DNA of 64,000 nucleotides from Prolixibacteraceae bacterium (GTDB taxonomy: Bacteria; Bacteroidota; Bacteroidia; Bacteroidales; Prolixibacteraceae). This document shows, in pieces, positions 15,410-23,538 of the stretch; position 1 is the first letter of the stretch, and every line of letters starts with the position of its first letter. The stretch spans positions 1 through 64,000 of the forward strand of contig JAIOZY010000005.1 of assembly GCA_021740385.1 (NCBI GenBank). The letters run 5' to 3'. A model generated the notes under the pieces. That model did not search any database. It was given only the letters and a program-made list of their open reading frames with translations, and was not told where the DNA came from. The translations under genes and the position numbers were made by a program.

Positions 15410-15862
15410 ATGAAAAAAATCTTTTTGCTTCTTGCGTTAGGAGTTATTCTCTTTTCGTGCAGCACAACAAAAACCACCACTTCATCAGCACCTGTCGATG
15501 TATCGGACAAACTCGTTGAAATCCCTGAAGGAAAGTCAGTTATTTACATTGTAAGGCCATCGGCTTTTGGGTTTCTTATCCCCATTACAGTAAAAATTGA
15601 CGACCGTGAAATTGGCACAACCATGGCCGAAAAATACCTGTATGCCGTTGAATCGCCCGGCGAACATACCATTACAGCAAAAGCCGAGAACAAAGCTGAA
15701 CTGGTATTAACCACTGAAGCCGGCAAAACCTACTTTATTCAACAGGACATACGAATGGGATTGATAATGGCACGCAACAAACTGAATTTAATTGATGCAG
15801 AAGAAGGAAAAAGAAAGCTGGCTAAATGCAAACTGCCCGATTCGTTTGAAAAACCTGAATAA
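15410..15862 (+). CDS. DUF2846-like lipoprotein
   Basis: 150 residues. Signal MKKIFLLLALGVILFSC, a Thr/Ser-rich linker, then a compact beta domain: VIYIVRPSAFGF, VKIDDREIGTTMAEKYLYA, SPGEHTITAKAE, TEAGKTYFIQQDI. These blocks (a YI.RP opening, a short ligand-like DG/DDREIG hairpin, a PG.H.. strand and AGKTYF) match the DUF2846 family of periplasmic lipoproteins of unknown role. It is first in an operon with the next two lipoprotein genes (gaps of 21 and 27 bases). Confidence 0.8.
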   Translation: MKKIFLLLALGVILFSCSTTKTTTSSAPVDVSDKLVEIPEGKSVIYIVRPSAFGFLIPITVKIDDREIGTTMAEKYLYAVESPGEHTITAKAENKAELVLTTEAGKTYFIQQDIRMGLIMARNKLNLIDAEEGKRKLAKCKLPDSFEKPE

Positions 15863-15883
15863 AACCCTTTAAAAAAGAAACTT

Positions 15884-16852
15884 ATGAAAAGAAAAAAATC
15901 TATCATCTTACTAGTTTCTACGTTGGTTATTTTATTTTCTTCCTGTACCAACAAGCCTCCAACCTGCATGGTCTTTTCACCTTCAAACGGCGATGAATTT
16001 AACGTGGGCGACAAGATTGAATTTGTTATTAACGCGAACGATGAAGATGGTTCGATTGCCAGTATTGAAATAATGGCAGGAAATAAATTAATTACAACAC
16101 TATACTCCATCCCGTTTATATACGAGTGGGATACTGAAGAAGTTGAGCCCGGCGAATATACGCTTACGATTACTGTAATTGATGACAAAGGCGATGAAAC
16201 CGTTTCGACCCTTACAATTGAATTGATATCAAACTTTGGTGAATTTACCGATTCACGTGATGGCACATCATACAAAACCGTAAAAATCGGCGAACAGGTT
16301 TGGATGGCCGAAAATTTGGCATGGCTTCCAACCGTAAGCCCTCCCTCTGATGGATCAGTGCTCCTTTCCCGTTTTTATGTATATGGTTACGAAGGTACAA
16401 GTGTTAACGCAGCCAAAGCCACCAATAATTACGAAACCTATGGTGTTTTGTACAATTTTCCGGCTGCCCTAAATGCATGTCCAAGTGGCTGGCATTTACC
16501 AAGCGATGAAGAATGTAAGGAATTAGAGACTTTTATAGGAATGGATATCGATGAAGTTTACAAAGAAGATTTCAGGGGAACGGATGAAGGCGATAAACTG
16601 AAAGCAACCATTGGATGGGACAATAACGGCAACGGAACCGATGAGTTTGGTTTTAATGCCCTTCCCGGTGGCTATATATTCAATGAAGATGCACTATTTC
16701 ATGATTTGGGTAACTGGGGATCGTGGCTCACTTCAACCGAAGACAGTTATAACTGGGCATGGTGCAGGGACCTGGCAACCGAATTGCAGCAAATTGGACG
16801 GTCGAGCTACAGCAAAGCCGATGCTTCATCAATCAGGTGCGTTAAAGATTAA
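15884..16852 (+). CDS. Lipoprotein with Ig-like domain and FISUMP domain
   Basis: 322 residues, lipobox FSSC at about 21. An Ig-like domain (about 28-110; GDEFNVGDKIEFVINANDED, IEIMAGNKLITTLYSIPF) is followed by a Fibrobacter-succinogenes-major-paralogous domain (about 120-322): DGTSYKTVKIGEQVWMAENL, GVLYNFPAALNACPSGWHLP, GFNALPGGYI, WLTSTE and SIRCVKD. FISUMP domains are C-type-lectin-like and occur on surface lipoproteins of gliding or fibre-attached bacteria; their ligands are unknown. The N-terminal third is a close paralogue of the same region in the next gene. Confidence 0.88.
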   Translation: MKRKKSIILLVSTLVILFSSCTNKPPTCMVFSPSNGDEFNVGDKIEFVINANDEDGSIASIEIMAGNKLITTLYSIPFIYEWDTEEVEPGEYTLTITVIDDKGDETVSTLTIELISNFGEFTDSRDGTSYKTVKIGEQVWMAENLAWLPTVSPPSDGSVLLSRFYVYGYEGTSVNAAKATNNYETYGVLYNFPAALNACPSGWHLPSDEECKELETFIGMDIDEVYKEDFRGTDEGDKLKATIGWDNNGNGTDEFGFNALPGGYIFNEDALFHDLGNWGSWLTSTEDSYNWAWCRDLATELQQIGRSSYSKADASSIRCVKD

Positions 16853-16879
16853 TAAGTTATATTAATTAATATCATTGAA

Positions 16880-18121
16880 ATGAACCGTAAACTCTTGAAC
16901 ATTTATATTTTTTTATTTATCGGCATCGCATTTTGCTCCTGCTCCAACCAGTCACCCGAAGCATCCATCATAACACCTGTAACAGGTGATGAATTTTCTA
17001 TCGGAGAAACAATCACCATAATTGTAAACGCCAAAGACCCCGATGGTAAGGTTGATGCCGTTGAGATCATGGCCGGTAACGAGTTGCTCACCACACTTTA
17101 CTCAATACCCTTTATGTATGAATGGGATACCGAAGGGTACGAGGCAGGCGCTTATACCATCACGGCAAGCGCATTTGATGATGATGGAGACATGATAATT
17201 GCAACTGTCGATGTAAGTATAGTAGAGAATGAGGCCGAAAATGCAGGTAATTATTTCCCTTTAGAAGAAGGCTACAGTTGGGATTATGCAGGTGATGTGG
17301 AAGTCGTTTCTAGAACAACCGGAGCGGCCGATGAAAATATTAATGCGAATGTTGCCGGAACCAGAAGGGTTTTACCCAAACAAACGTTGGATTTATCAAC
17401 GGGCACTTTTGATGTTTTTCCTGTTACAGATCATTATTACAGCCTCGACAATAATTATGATTTAGACATCGTTCAAACCAGGTATTTTGAAAACAAAGAT
17501 GGAATTACATACCTGAGGGCATTCGAAGATAACAATGGTACTTTTGTTGAAGTTTCCAATCCTGTTTATATCAAGGGTAAAATTGTCGAGGGCGATGAAT
17601 GGGAAACCGATCCTGTAATCGATTTAAACACGATGTTAAACCTTGAGGGAATTGAATTCACAAAAACGACCATTAAAAGTAAAATTTACGTAATTGGAAA
17701 TGAAAACCTTGAAATATCGGGAACCGACTATGAAACAATAAGGCTTGAACAACAAGTCGATGCCACTTTGAAAGGAACATTATCAATGGATGGTTACACA
17801 TACGACATCGATTATGTAATTGACGAACGCATTGTTATGAACCTGGTAGAAGATACTGGGATGGTAAAATCAGAAATAAACTATCATACCTTTACAATTA
17901 CCTTTAAAGTTGATGGAATAGATATAATTGAAATAGGCTTAACCGGAGTTGAAGCTTATGAACTGGACAATTATAAGATATCGGCCATTCCTGAACCGGC
18001 CAATGAAGTGGTGAGCTATTCCAAAAGTGCAACGTTGAAAAAAGAAAATCCTCAGGCAGAGTTAATAGCTTTGGCAAATAAAATCAACAGGCTGGTAAGC
18101 TATTCTTGTACATTATATTAA
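16880..18121 (+). CDS. Lipoprotein with Ig-like domain and unknown C-terminal domain
   Basis: 413 residues, lipobox FCSC at about 21. The Ig-like domain (about 28-115; VEIMAGNELLTTLYSIPFMY) is nearly the same as in the preceding gene. From about 125 (NYFPLEEGYSWDYAGDVEV) the protein changes to a beta-rich region with NYFPL-x-GYSW, an opening seen in many Bacteroidota surface lipoproteins but without assigned function. It lies 27 bases after the FISUMP gene, same operon. Tandem duplication followed by exchange of the C-terminal module is the simplest reading. Confidence 0.85.
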   Translation: MNRKLLNIYIFLFIGIAFCSCSNQSPEASIITPVTGDEFSIGETITIIVNAKDPDGKVDAVEIMAGNELLTTLYSIPFMYEWDTEGYEAGAYTITASAFDDDGDMIIATVDVSIVENEAENAGNYFPLEEGYSWDYAGDVEVVSRTTGAADENINANVAGTRRVLPKQTLDLSTGTFDVFPVTDHYYSLDNNYDLDIVQTRYFENKDGITYLRAFEDNNGTFVEVSNPVYIKGKIVEGDEWETDPVIDLNTMLNLEGIEFTKTTIKSKIYVIGNENLEISGTDYETIRLEQQVDATLKGTLSMDGYTYDIDYVIDERIVMNLVEDTGMVKSEINYHTFTITFKVDGIDIIEIGLTGVEAYELDNYKISAIPEPANEVVSYSKSATLKKENPQAELIALANKINRLVSYSCTLY

Positions 18122-18342
18122 AACAATGTAATATTTAAACCATCTGCAACAAGGCTGAAACAATCGGCAATAATTATGGTAAAAAAAATTGAAATTCATC
18201 GGTTGATCTTTTACCTGGCCCCATGCTTCAAAAATAAAATAGCAAACTGCATGTAACTATTTTCATTTTTTGGAATAATTTACTTCAACTTTTATACTTT
18301 TAACAACACAATTAAAACAGTATAAATATTAAACACATTGCA

Positions 18343-19494
18343 ATGAAAAAGAATTTTGTTTGGATGATTTTTTTGGTGGGGTTACTCGCATTCTCGTCAT
18401 GCAAAAAAGACATTCCCGGTTTTTTTGAAAACATGGGCGAAATTGAACAGCTTTTCCCAATTGCTGTAAATGAGAAAATTGGGTATATCGACAAAGAAGG
18501 TGAAATTGTGATTAACCCGTTGTATTACAAAGATGGTGAATTGTATGAGTTTTTCTTTATTAACGGGTTAACACCGGTTTCAACCGATGACGAAAAATAC
18601 GGTTTCATTAACAAAAGCGGAGAAATTGAAATCACACCCATGTTCGACTGGGCAAATTCATTCTCGAAAGACGGACTGGCCCTTGTTAACAATGGCGATT
18701 CATACTATTTCATTAATAAAAAAGGGAACCCGGAAATTATGCTCAACCAGTACGACGATTTCAGTTGCTACTTTTGGGACGGCATGGCCTGGGTGGAAGA
18801 TGAACAAGGCGATTATGGTTTTATCGACACCGATGGCAACTCGGCTATCCCGGCAATTTATTACGATGTACACCGTTTTAGCGAAGACCTTGCCTGGGTA
18901 AAAATGAACGATGACGATGATTACATGGCCATTGATAAAGACGGAAAATCGGTTACACCCGATATGTTTGGAAGCACAAGGCCTTTTTCCGAAGGATTGG
19001 CTGCCGTTAAAGTTGGCGGTTACTGGGGCTTTGTCGACACTAAAGGCGAGTATGTTATTTCGCCGCAATATGACTGGTGCGGAAGTTTTTATGAAGGATT
19101 GGCCATAGTTGAATTAAACAACAAAGAAGGTTTTATTAACAAAGACGGCGAATGGGAAATTATGGCCCAATTTGATTATTGCTACGAGTTTTCAAACGGG
19201 CTTGCCGCCGTTGAAATGAACGATAAATGCGGTTTCATCAACAAAAAAGGCGAATGGGTAATTCAACCCATTTACAACGAAGCACTTTATTTTATGGGAG
19301 ATTTAGGTATGGTGCAAATCGATGATGATGATGAATTCATCAGCTGGATTAACAAAGATGGCGAAATTATATGGAAAGACAACAGCGGTAAAAGTGCATC
19401 GTTAAAAGAGGGCACATCTACATTCTGGAAAAAAACAAAAAATATGGACAGGGGAGAATTGAGGTATCAGTTGCGTCAACAGTTGGGATTTTAA
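18343..19494 (+). CDS. WG-repeat lipoprotein
   Basis: 383 residues: signal ending LLAFSSC, then about eight WG (KWG) repeats of roughly 35-45 residues. Examples are KIGYIDKEGEIVINPLYY, KYGFINKSGEIEITPMFD, YWGFVDTKGEYVISPQYD, KEGFINKDGEWEIMAQFD and KCGFINKKGEWVIQPIYN. Each has the G-[FY]-I-[DN]-K-x-G-E core followed by an xLAxVxxN strand. WG repeats form beta-solenoid or propeller-like folds of unknown role, often on the cell surface. It is separated from the previous operon by 221 bases with no clear terminator. Confidence 0.9.
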   Translation: MKKNFVWMIFLVGLLAFSSCKKDIPGFFENMGEIEQLFPIAVNEKIGYIDKEGEIVINPLYYKDGELYEFFFINGLTPVSTDDEKYGFINKSGEIEITPMFDWANSFSKDGLALVNNGDSYYFINKKGNPEIMLNQYDDFSCYFWDGMAWVEDEQGDYGFIDTDGNSAIPAIYYDVHRFSEDLAWVKMNDDDDYMAIDKDGKSVTPDMFGSTRPFSEGLAAVKVGGYWGFVDTKGEYVISPQYDWCGSFYEGLAIVELNNKEGFINKDGEWEIMAQFDYCYEFSNGLAAVEMNDKCGFINKKGEWVIQPIYNEALYFMGDLGMVQIDDDDEFISWINKDGEIIWKDNSGKSASLKEGTSTFWKKTKNMDRGELRYQLRQQLGF

Positions 19495-19539
19495 TAACAT
19501 GCCACGAATGCCTGAATAAAATTCTATAATTTCGCGCAC

Positions 19540-20784
19540 ATGCCGTTTGCCAATAAATACATTGAGCGAAACAGGGGCATGTTTTCTGTTTTTCCGCCGC
19601 AATTGCCTGCAATGGATGTTATTGTGGTTATTCCCTGTTACAACGAACCGGAACTGGGTACAACCCTCGAATCGCTTGCAGACTGTAACAATCCCGGTAT
19701 TAACGTTGGGGTTGTTGTGGTGGTTAACAGCCCCGTAGGTACCGGCCCCGATATTGAGGAACAAAATTCCATTTCCCTTGCTGAAATTGCTGGGTATAAC
19801 AAAATGCTACCACCCTGGTTGCGTTTTTTTTCAATTGATGCACAAGGCTTGCCGGCAAAACATGCCGGGGCTGGTTGGGCCCGGAAAATTGGCATGGACT
19901 GGGCAACCGGGCATTTCAACAACACGGGAAACCCCGGGGGCTTAATTGCCTCACTCGATGCCGACACGCTTGTTGAACCGGGTTATTTAACGGCTATAAG
20001 AGATGCTTTCAATAACAAGCCCTCTGCCATAGCAGCGACAATTTATTTCGAACATCCCATAGAAGAAGAACAGGCAAACCGGGGAATTGCCTGTTATGAA
20101 CTGTACATGCGGTATTACCGCCATGCCCTCGCCTTTGCGGGTTTTCCCCACGCGCTTTACACGCTGGGATCGTGCTTCGTTGTAAAAGCCGCGGCATATG
20201 TAGCCCAAGGCGGGATGAACCGGCGCAAAGCAGGCGAAGATTTCTATTTTCTTCACAAACTTGTACCCTACGGGCAAATCATCGAAATAAACAATACAAC
20301 CGTTTACCCCTCGGCACGTATTTCAAACAGGGTGCCTTTTGGCACAGGGCCGGCATTAATAAAAATGATGCAAGGAGAAGTATCCCATTTTAAAACCTAC
20401 CCACTGGAAGCGTTTATGATACTGAAACATTTTTTTTGCAGGTTGAAGGTTTTCTTCGAAAAACAGGAACACCTTACTGTAGAAGATTTGTCGCCAAACC
20501 CTGTTTTTCACGATTTTTCTGCCGAACAAAACCTGGTGGCTGAGCTGATTGAATTGGGGAAAAACTGCAGCAACCCGGAAATTTTCAGCCAACGTTTTTT
20601 TCACGTTTTCAATGCGTTCAGGGTGTTAAAGTGGCTAAATTTTGCCGTGAAAAACGGGTATCCCAAAAAAAATCTTTTAACAGAGGGTATTTTACTTCTC
20701 GAAAAAAAAGGGCATAAAGCCAGCCATAATCCAAACATTACTGAATTGCTGTACCAATTTCGTAAAATTGACAAGAACCGTTGA
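19540..20784 (+). CDS. Family 2 glycosyltransferase
   Basis: 414 residues without a clear transmembrane anchor. GT-A fold: DVIVVIPCYNEPELGTTLES (26-45) at the nucleotide-binding end, the metal-binding DxD as Asp140-Ala-Asp142 (IASLDADTLV) and a late acceptor/base region (RKAGEDFYFLHKL, with the conserved ED). The C-terminal 120 residues are helical. Donor and acceptor cannot be deduced, and no polysaccharide cluster surrounds it. It starts 45 bases after the WG-repeat gene, so the two could share a transcript. Confidence 0.88.
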   Translation: MPFANKYIERNRGMFSVFPPQLPAMDVIVVIPCYNEPELGTTLESLADCNNPGINVGVVVVVNSPVGTGPDIEEQNSISLAEIAGYNKMLPPWLRFFSIDAQGLPAKHAGAGWARKIGMDWATGHFNNTGNPGGLIASLDADTLVEPGYLTAIRDAFNNKPSAIAATIYFEHPIEEEQANRGIACYELYMRYYRHALAFAGFPHALYTLGSCFVVKAAAYVAQGGMNRRKAGEDFYFLHKLVPYGQIIEINNTTVYPSARISNRVPFGTGPALIKMMQGEVSHFKTYPLEAFMILKHFFCRLKVFFEKQEHLTVEDLSPNPVFHDFSAEQNLVAELIELGKNCSNPEIFSQRFFHVFNAFRVLKWLNFAVKNGYPKKNLLTEGILLLEKKGHKASHNPNITELLYQFRKIDKNR

Positions 20785-20815
20785 AGCGGTTTGGCTGTTA
20801 TATTAGAAAAAAGAA

Positions 20816-20823
20816 TATTTTTG
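20816..20823 (+). promoter_or_regulatory. Promoter of the small membrane protein gene
   Basis: TATTTTTG matches TAnnTTTG, with TTTG at 20790-20793 as -33 element (22 bases between, slightly long). It lies 19 bases upstream of the ATG. Confidence 0.5.
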
Positions 20824-20841
20824 CATTCAATTTTGTAAAAG

Positions 20842-21075
20842 ATGGAAATAATACAAATCATCATAATAGCAGCTGTTTTACTGGCCATTGCGGTTTTCGG
20901 GCTGTCAATACACATCTTGTTTAAGAAATCGCACAAGTTTCCCAACTTTCACGTGGGGGGGAACAAAAACATGCGGAAAAAGGGCATAACCTGTGCCCAG
21001 TCGTGGGATAAGTTGGAACAGCGCAAAGTGCGAAAAGAGTTGCAATTCAAAAATCTCACCCTTGCCAATAAATAG
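20842..21075 (+). CDS. Small single-span membrane protein
   Basis: 77 residues. One membrane helix (IIQIIIIAAVLLAIAVFGLSI, about 3-23; at most 20 quoted: IQIIIIAAVLLAIAVFGLSI) is followed by a basic cytoplasmic tail with KFPNFHVGGNKNMRKKGITC and a Cys near 51. I recognise the FP-x-x-x-(I/V)GxNK-x-MxxxGI-x-C pattern as that of a conserved small protein common in Bacteroidota; function unknown. It has its own promoter and a good ATG, so it is a real gene despite its size. Confidence 0.78.
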   Translation: MEIIQIIIIAAVLLAIAVFGLSIHILFKKSHKFPNFHVGGNKNMRKKGITCAQSWDKLEQRKVRKELQFKNLTLANK

Positions 21076-21109
21076 TCAATGAATTTAAACCGATGAGCCG
21101 TTGCTATTG

Positions 21110-22273
21110 CTATTCCATTTTACCGGTCTCACTGCTTTGGTCAGCCAACGATTTCAGTTTGATTTTCAGCACCATGGTGTAACGGATCTTTCTCACGTTT
21201 TCTTCAAGATCGTAAAAGGCCTCGGGCACAAAATCAACGCCCCCGCTTAGCAATTGACGCATTTTTCGGGGTGCAACCAAAAAAACCAGTTCATTTTTAT
21301 CGGTAATGGCTTGTGCCTTATCGAAAGCGCCAATGGCTGCATTTTCGGTGTATTTAAAAATCTGCTTGGCTTTTTTATCGTGAATAATGTGAAGCAATTC
21401 ACGCTCCTGGGTAGCAGTTTTGGTATAGTTCAGGAAAAAGTATGCAAAATCGTCGTTTTCGAGGTATTTTTTTACCGAATAATACCCTAAGTTGTTCATA
21501 CGCTGTAACGATTCCCGGGTGTCGACAATGTGAAAATTCGGGGGCAGGTTATTTATCCCGTAAAAAAAGTTATAGCGTTCGGTTACATCATCGTTATTAA
21601 TGGTGTAGGTAGCGTTTCCCAATAATTCCCACATCAGTATTTTATCGTTATAAAGCGAAAAAGCGTAGCTCATAGTTTGAATGAAACGGGTAACCAGCCT
21701 CATTTTACGATCGATAATTTTCCCGTTTTTATCACATTTAATTAACCGGTATTGCGTATCGTTGTGGTTCCAGCCTGTGTATATCCAATAGTTTCCGGCT
21801 TTATCTCGTATAAAATCGGCAGGGTTAACAGGGAACGAAATCTGATCGATTTTGGTTCCGTTAAAAGAATAACGCTTAACTGTCGACTCCTGAAAATTGT
21901 AAATTTCAACCTGCTCGTAGTAAGGGTTTATGTTAAAAGTTGCCGGGTTTTTCAATTCCGGAAGGTCCTCCCCTTCTGCCTTTTTTTCTTCACAAATTGT
22001 ATTGATAAGCTCACCCTCGGGACTATATCGGTATACACATTGTGTAAATTTGTTGTCGAGAATGAAGTAGAAATTGTTTTCAAACCTTAGTTCCATATCG
22101 GGTGAAATGGTCCCCATCCGTTCTTGCGTTAATGGAATATAGGTTACTTCCTCAATCAGCTCCGATTCAATAAAATTATCGCCAAAAGGGCGTGGCAGCG
22201 ATATTTCGGTCTGGCAGGCACCCCATAATGCAAATAACATAAGTACAAATAAGGACACAATTTTTAGACGCAT
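21110..22273 (-). CDS. 6-bladed beta-propeller lipoprotein
   Basis: 387 residues; signal MRLKIVSLFVLMLFALWGAC with lipidated Cys20. The mature protein has the features of the Bacteroidota 6-bladed propeller lipoprotein family: EVTYIPLTQERMGTIS at the entry, NNFYFILDNKFTQCVYRYS, SPEGELINTI, then DFIRDKAGNYWIYTGWN and a late AIGAFDKAQAITDKNELVF. Such proteins are surface or periplasmic and of unknown role, often next to polysaccharide or peptide uptake genes. This one stands alone, converging on the small membrane protein gene. Confidence 0.82.
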   Translation of the reverse strand: MRLKIVSLFVLMLFALWGACQTEISLPRPFGDNFIESELIEEVTYIPLTQERMGTISPDMELRFENNFYFILDNKFTQCVYRYSPEGELINTICEEKKAEGEDLPELKNPATFNINPYYEQVEIYNFQESTVKRYSFNGTKIDQISFPVNPADFIRDKAGNYWIYTGWNHNDTQYRLIKCDKNGKIIDRKMRLVTRFIQTMSYAFSLYNDKILMWELLGNATYTINNDDVTERYNFFYGINNLPPNFHIVDTRESLQRMNNLGYYSVKKYLENDDFAYFFLNYTKTATQERELLHIIHDKKAKQIFKYTENAAIGAFDKAQAITDKNELVFLVAPRKMRQLLSGGVDFVPEAFYDLEENVRKIRYTMVLKIKLKSLADQSSETGKME

Positions 22274-22306
22274 AATTTATTGATCTTCTATTCTATAATA
22301 CAACTA

Positions 22307-22314
22307 CAAAAATA
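22307..22314 (-). promoter_or_regulatory. Promoter of the propeller lipoprotein gene
   Basis: Minus-strand TATTTTTG matches TAnnTTTG, 33 bases upstream of the ATG. Confidence 0.45.
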
Positions 22315-22474
22315 TAACGGTTTGCCCATCTAATTAATGAGATTTACCACTTTTCACGCGGGAGGTTTCCTCTTGTGGTTATTATCAAAAAAAGTGCCAC
22401 AAACAACGTATCAAATTTAACCAATAATAACAAATATTACAGAAAGGCCATGTTATTTTCAAGGCATCAAGGTT

Positions 22475-23476
22475 TTATTCCTCAATCATCGCGTTTTTAA
22501 ACCCTTCGGTATACAAAACCTGATGCTGCCCGGCCGAGTCGGCATAAATCAGGTAAAAATCGGCACCATCGTATCCCGAGAGCAAATCGAGGGTTTTTTC
22601 TACACCCAAAACCATGCATGCTGTTGCAAGCCCGTCGGCCGTCATACAGTTATTTGCCATTACCGATGCGCTTAACATATTGTGACTTACCGGGTAACCG
22701 GTATGGGGATTGATAGTGTGAGCATATTTTTTCCCATTTTCGATGTAAAAGTTACGGTAATTACCCGAAGTTGCCACGGCTTTGTTGTGCAAGCCAACAA
22801 TTGCATGTAGTTTTTGAGGTACAAGCGATTCGTTATCATTTGGTTCGTTAATGCCTATCCGCCAGGTTAAGCCGCGGTGGTTTACCCCTTTTGCAACCAC
22901 TTCGCCACCTATTTCGACCATGTAATTACTGCATCCCTTTTGTTCAAGCAGCGTGGCTATAACATCAACCGTGTAGCCCTTTGCAATAGCGCTAAAATCG
23001 AGCATTAAACGGGGATCGTCTTTTTCAATATGATTGCCTGCAAGCCTTACCTTCCCAAAACCCACAAATTGTTTTATACTATCGATCAGCCCGGGGGTTA
23101 TTGTGGCCCGCTTCTCGAAGCCAAAGCCCCAGGCATTAACCAAGGGTGCCACGGTAACATCAAAAGCCCCTTCTGAAATGGCAGAAATTTCCCTTGATTT
23201 ATTAAATACCCTAATAAAGTGACTGTCGGGTTCCGCGGGTTTGTTACGGTTTATTTTCGAAATAACCGATTCGTTATTAAACGTTGAGAAGGTAAGGTCG
23301 AGCTTGTTCAGTTCCTGCTTTATTACGTCGTGAAAGTCTTCTCCACGTGGACTTTCATATTTGGCATGATATATTGTACCGTATATAAGCCCTTCGTTTG
23401 TGATGTATGCCGGACGGGTTTTAACGCAGCCCGTTGCAAGCACTAAAAGAAGAATAAAAGCGATGTTCCTAAACAT
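22475..23476 (-). CDS. apbE: FAD:protein FMN transferase ApbE, lipoprotein
   Basis: 333 residues with lipobox LATGC (Cys17). Family motifs are present in order: FSTFNNESVISKINRN, GAFDVTVAPLVNAWGFGF, DFSAIAKGYTVDVIA, NYMVEIGGEVVAKG, HTINPHTGYPV and MTADGLATACMVLG, the last with the metal-binding Asp/Thr. The enzyme splits FAD in the periplasm and links FMN to a Thr in substrate proteins. The obvious substrates are NqrB and NqrC of the nqr operon 4.5 kb upstream on the same strand; both carry SGxT-type acceptor motifs. It is preceded by its own promoter and separated from the solute-binding gene by 62 bases. Confidence 0.95.
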   Translation of the reverse strand: MFRNIAFILLLVLATGCVKTRPAYITNEGLIYGTIYHAKYESPRGEDFHDVIKQELNKLDLTFSTFNNESVISKINRNKPAEPDSHFIRVFNKSREISAISEGAFDVTVAPLVNAWGFGFEKRATITPGLIDSIKQFVGFGKVRLAGNHIEKDDPRLMLDFSAIAKGYTVDVIATLLEQKGCSNYMVEIGGEVVAKGVNHRGLTWRIGINEPNDNESLVPQKLHAIVGLHNKAVATSGNYRNFYIENGKKYAHTINPHTGYPVSHNMLSASVMANNCMTADGLATACMVLGVEKTLDLLSGYDGADFYLIYADSAGQHQVLYTEGFKNAMIEE

Positions 23477-23495
23477 GGTTTTAATGCATTTTTTT

Positions 23496-23503
23496 CAAAG
23501 ATA
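23496..23503 (-). promoter_or_regulatory. Promoter of apbE
   Basis: Minus-strand TATCTTTG matches TAnnTTTG, 19 bases upstream of the ATG. A CAAA on the plus strand at 23528-23531 could be the -33 TTTG (24 bases between, long). Confidence 0.45.
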
Positions 23504-23538
23504 ATCTCAATTTCAGAATAAAAAAAGCAAACAGGGCC

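Noticed and set aside
15739-16275. A 178-codon minus-strand open frame
   Set aside because: Overlaps the ends of two well-supported lipoprotein genes on the opposite strand; composition is that of a complement frame.
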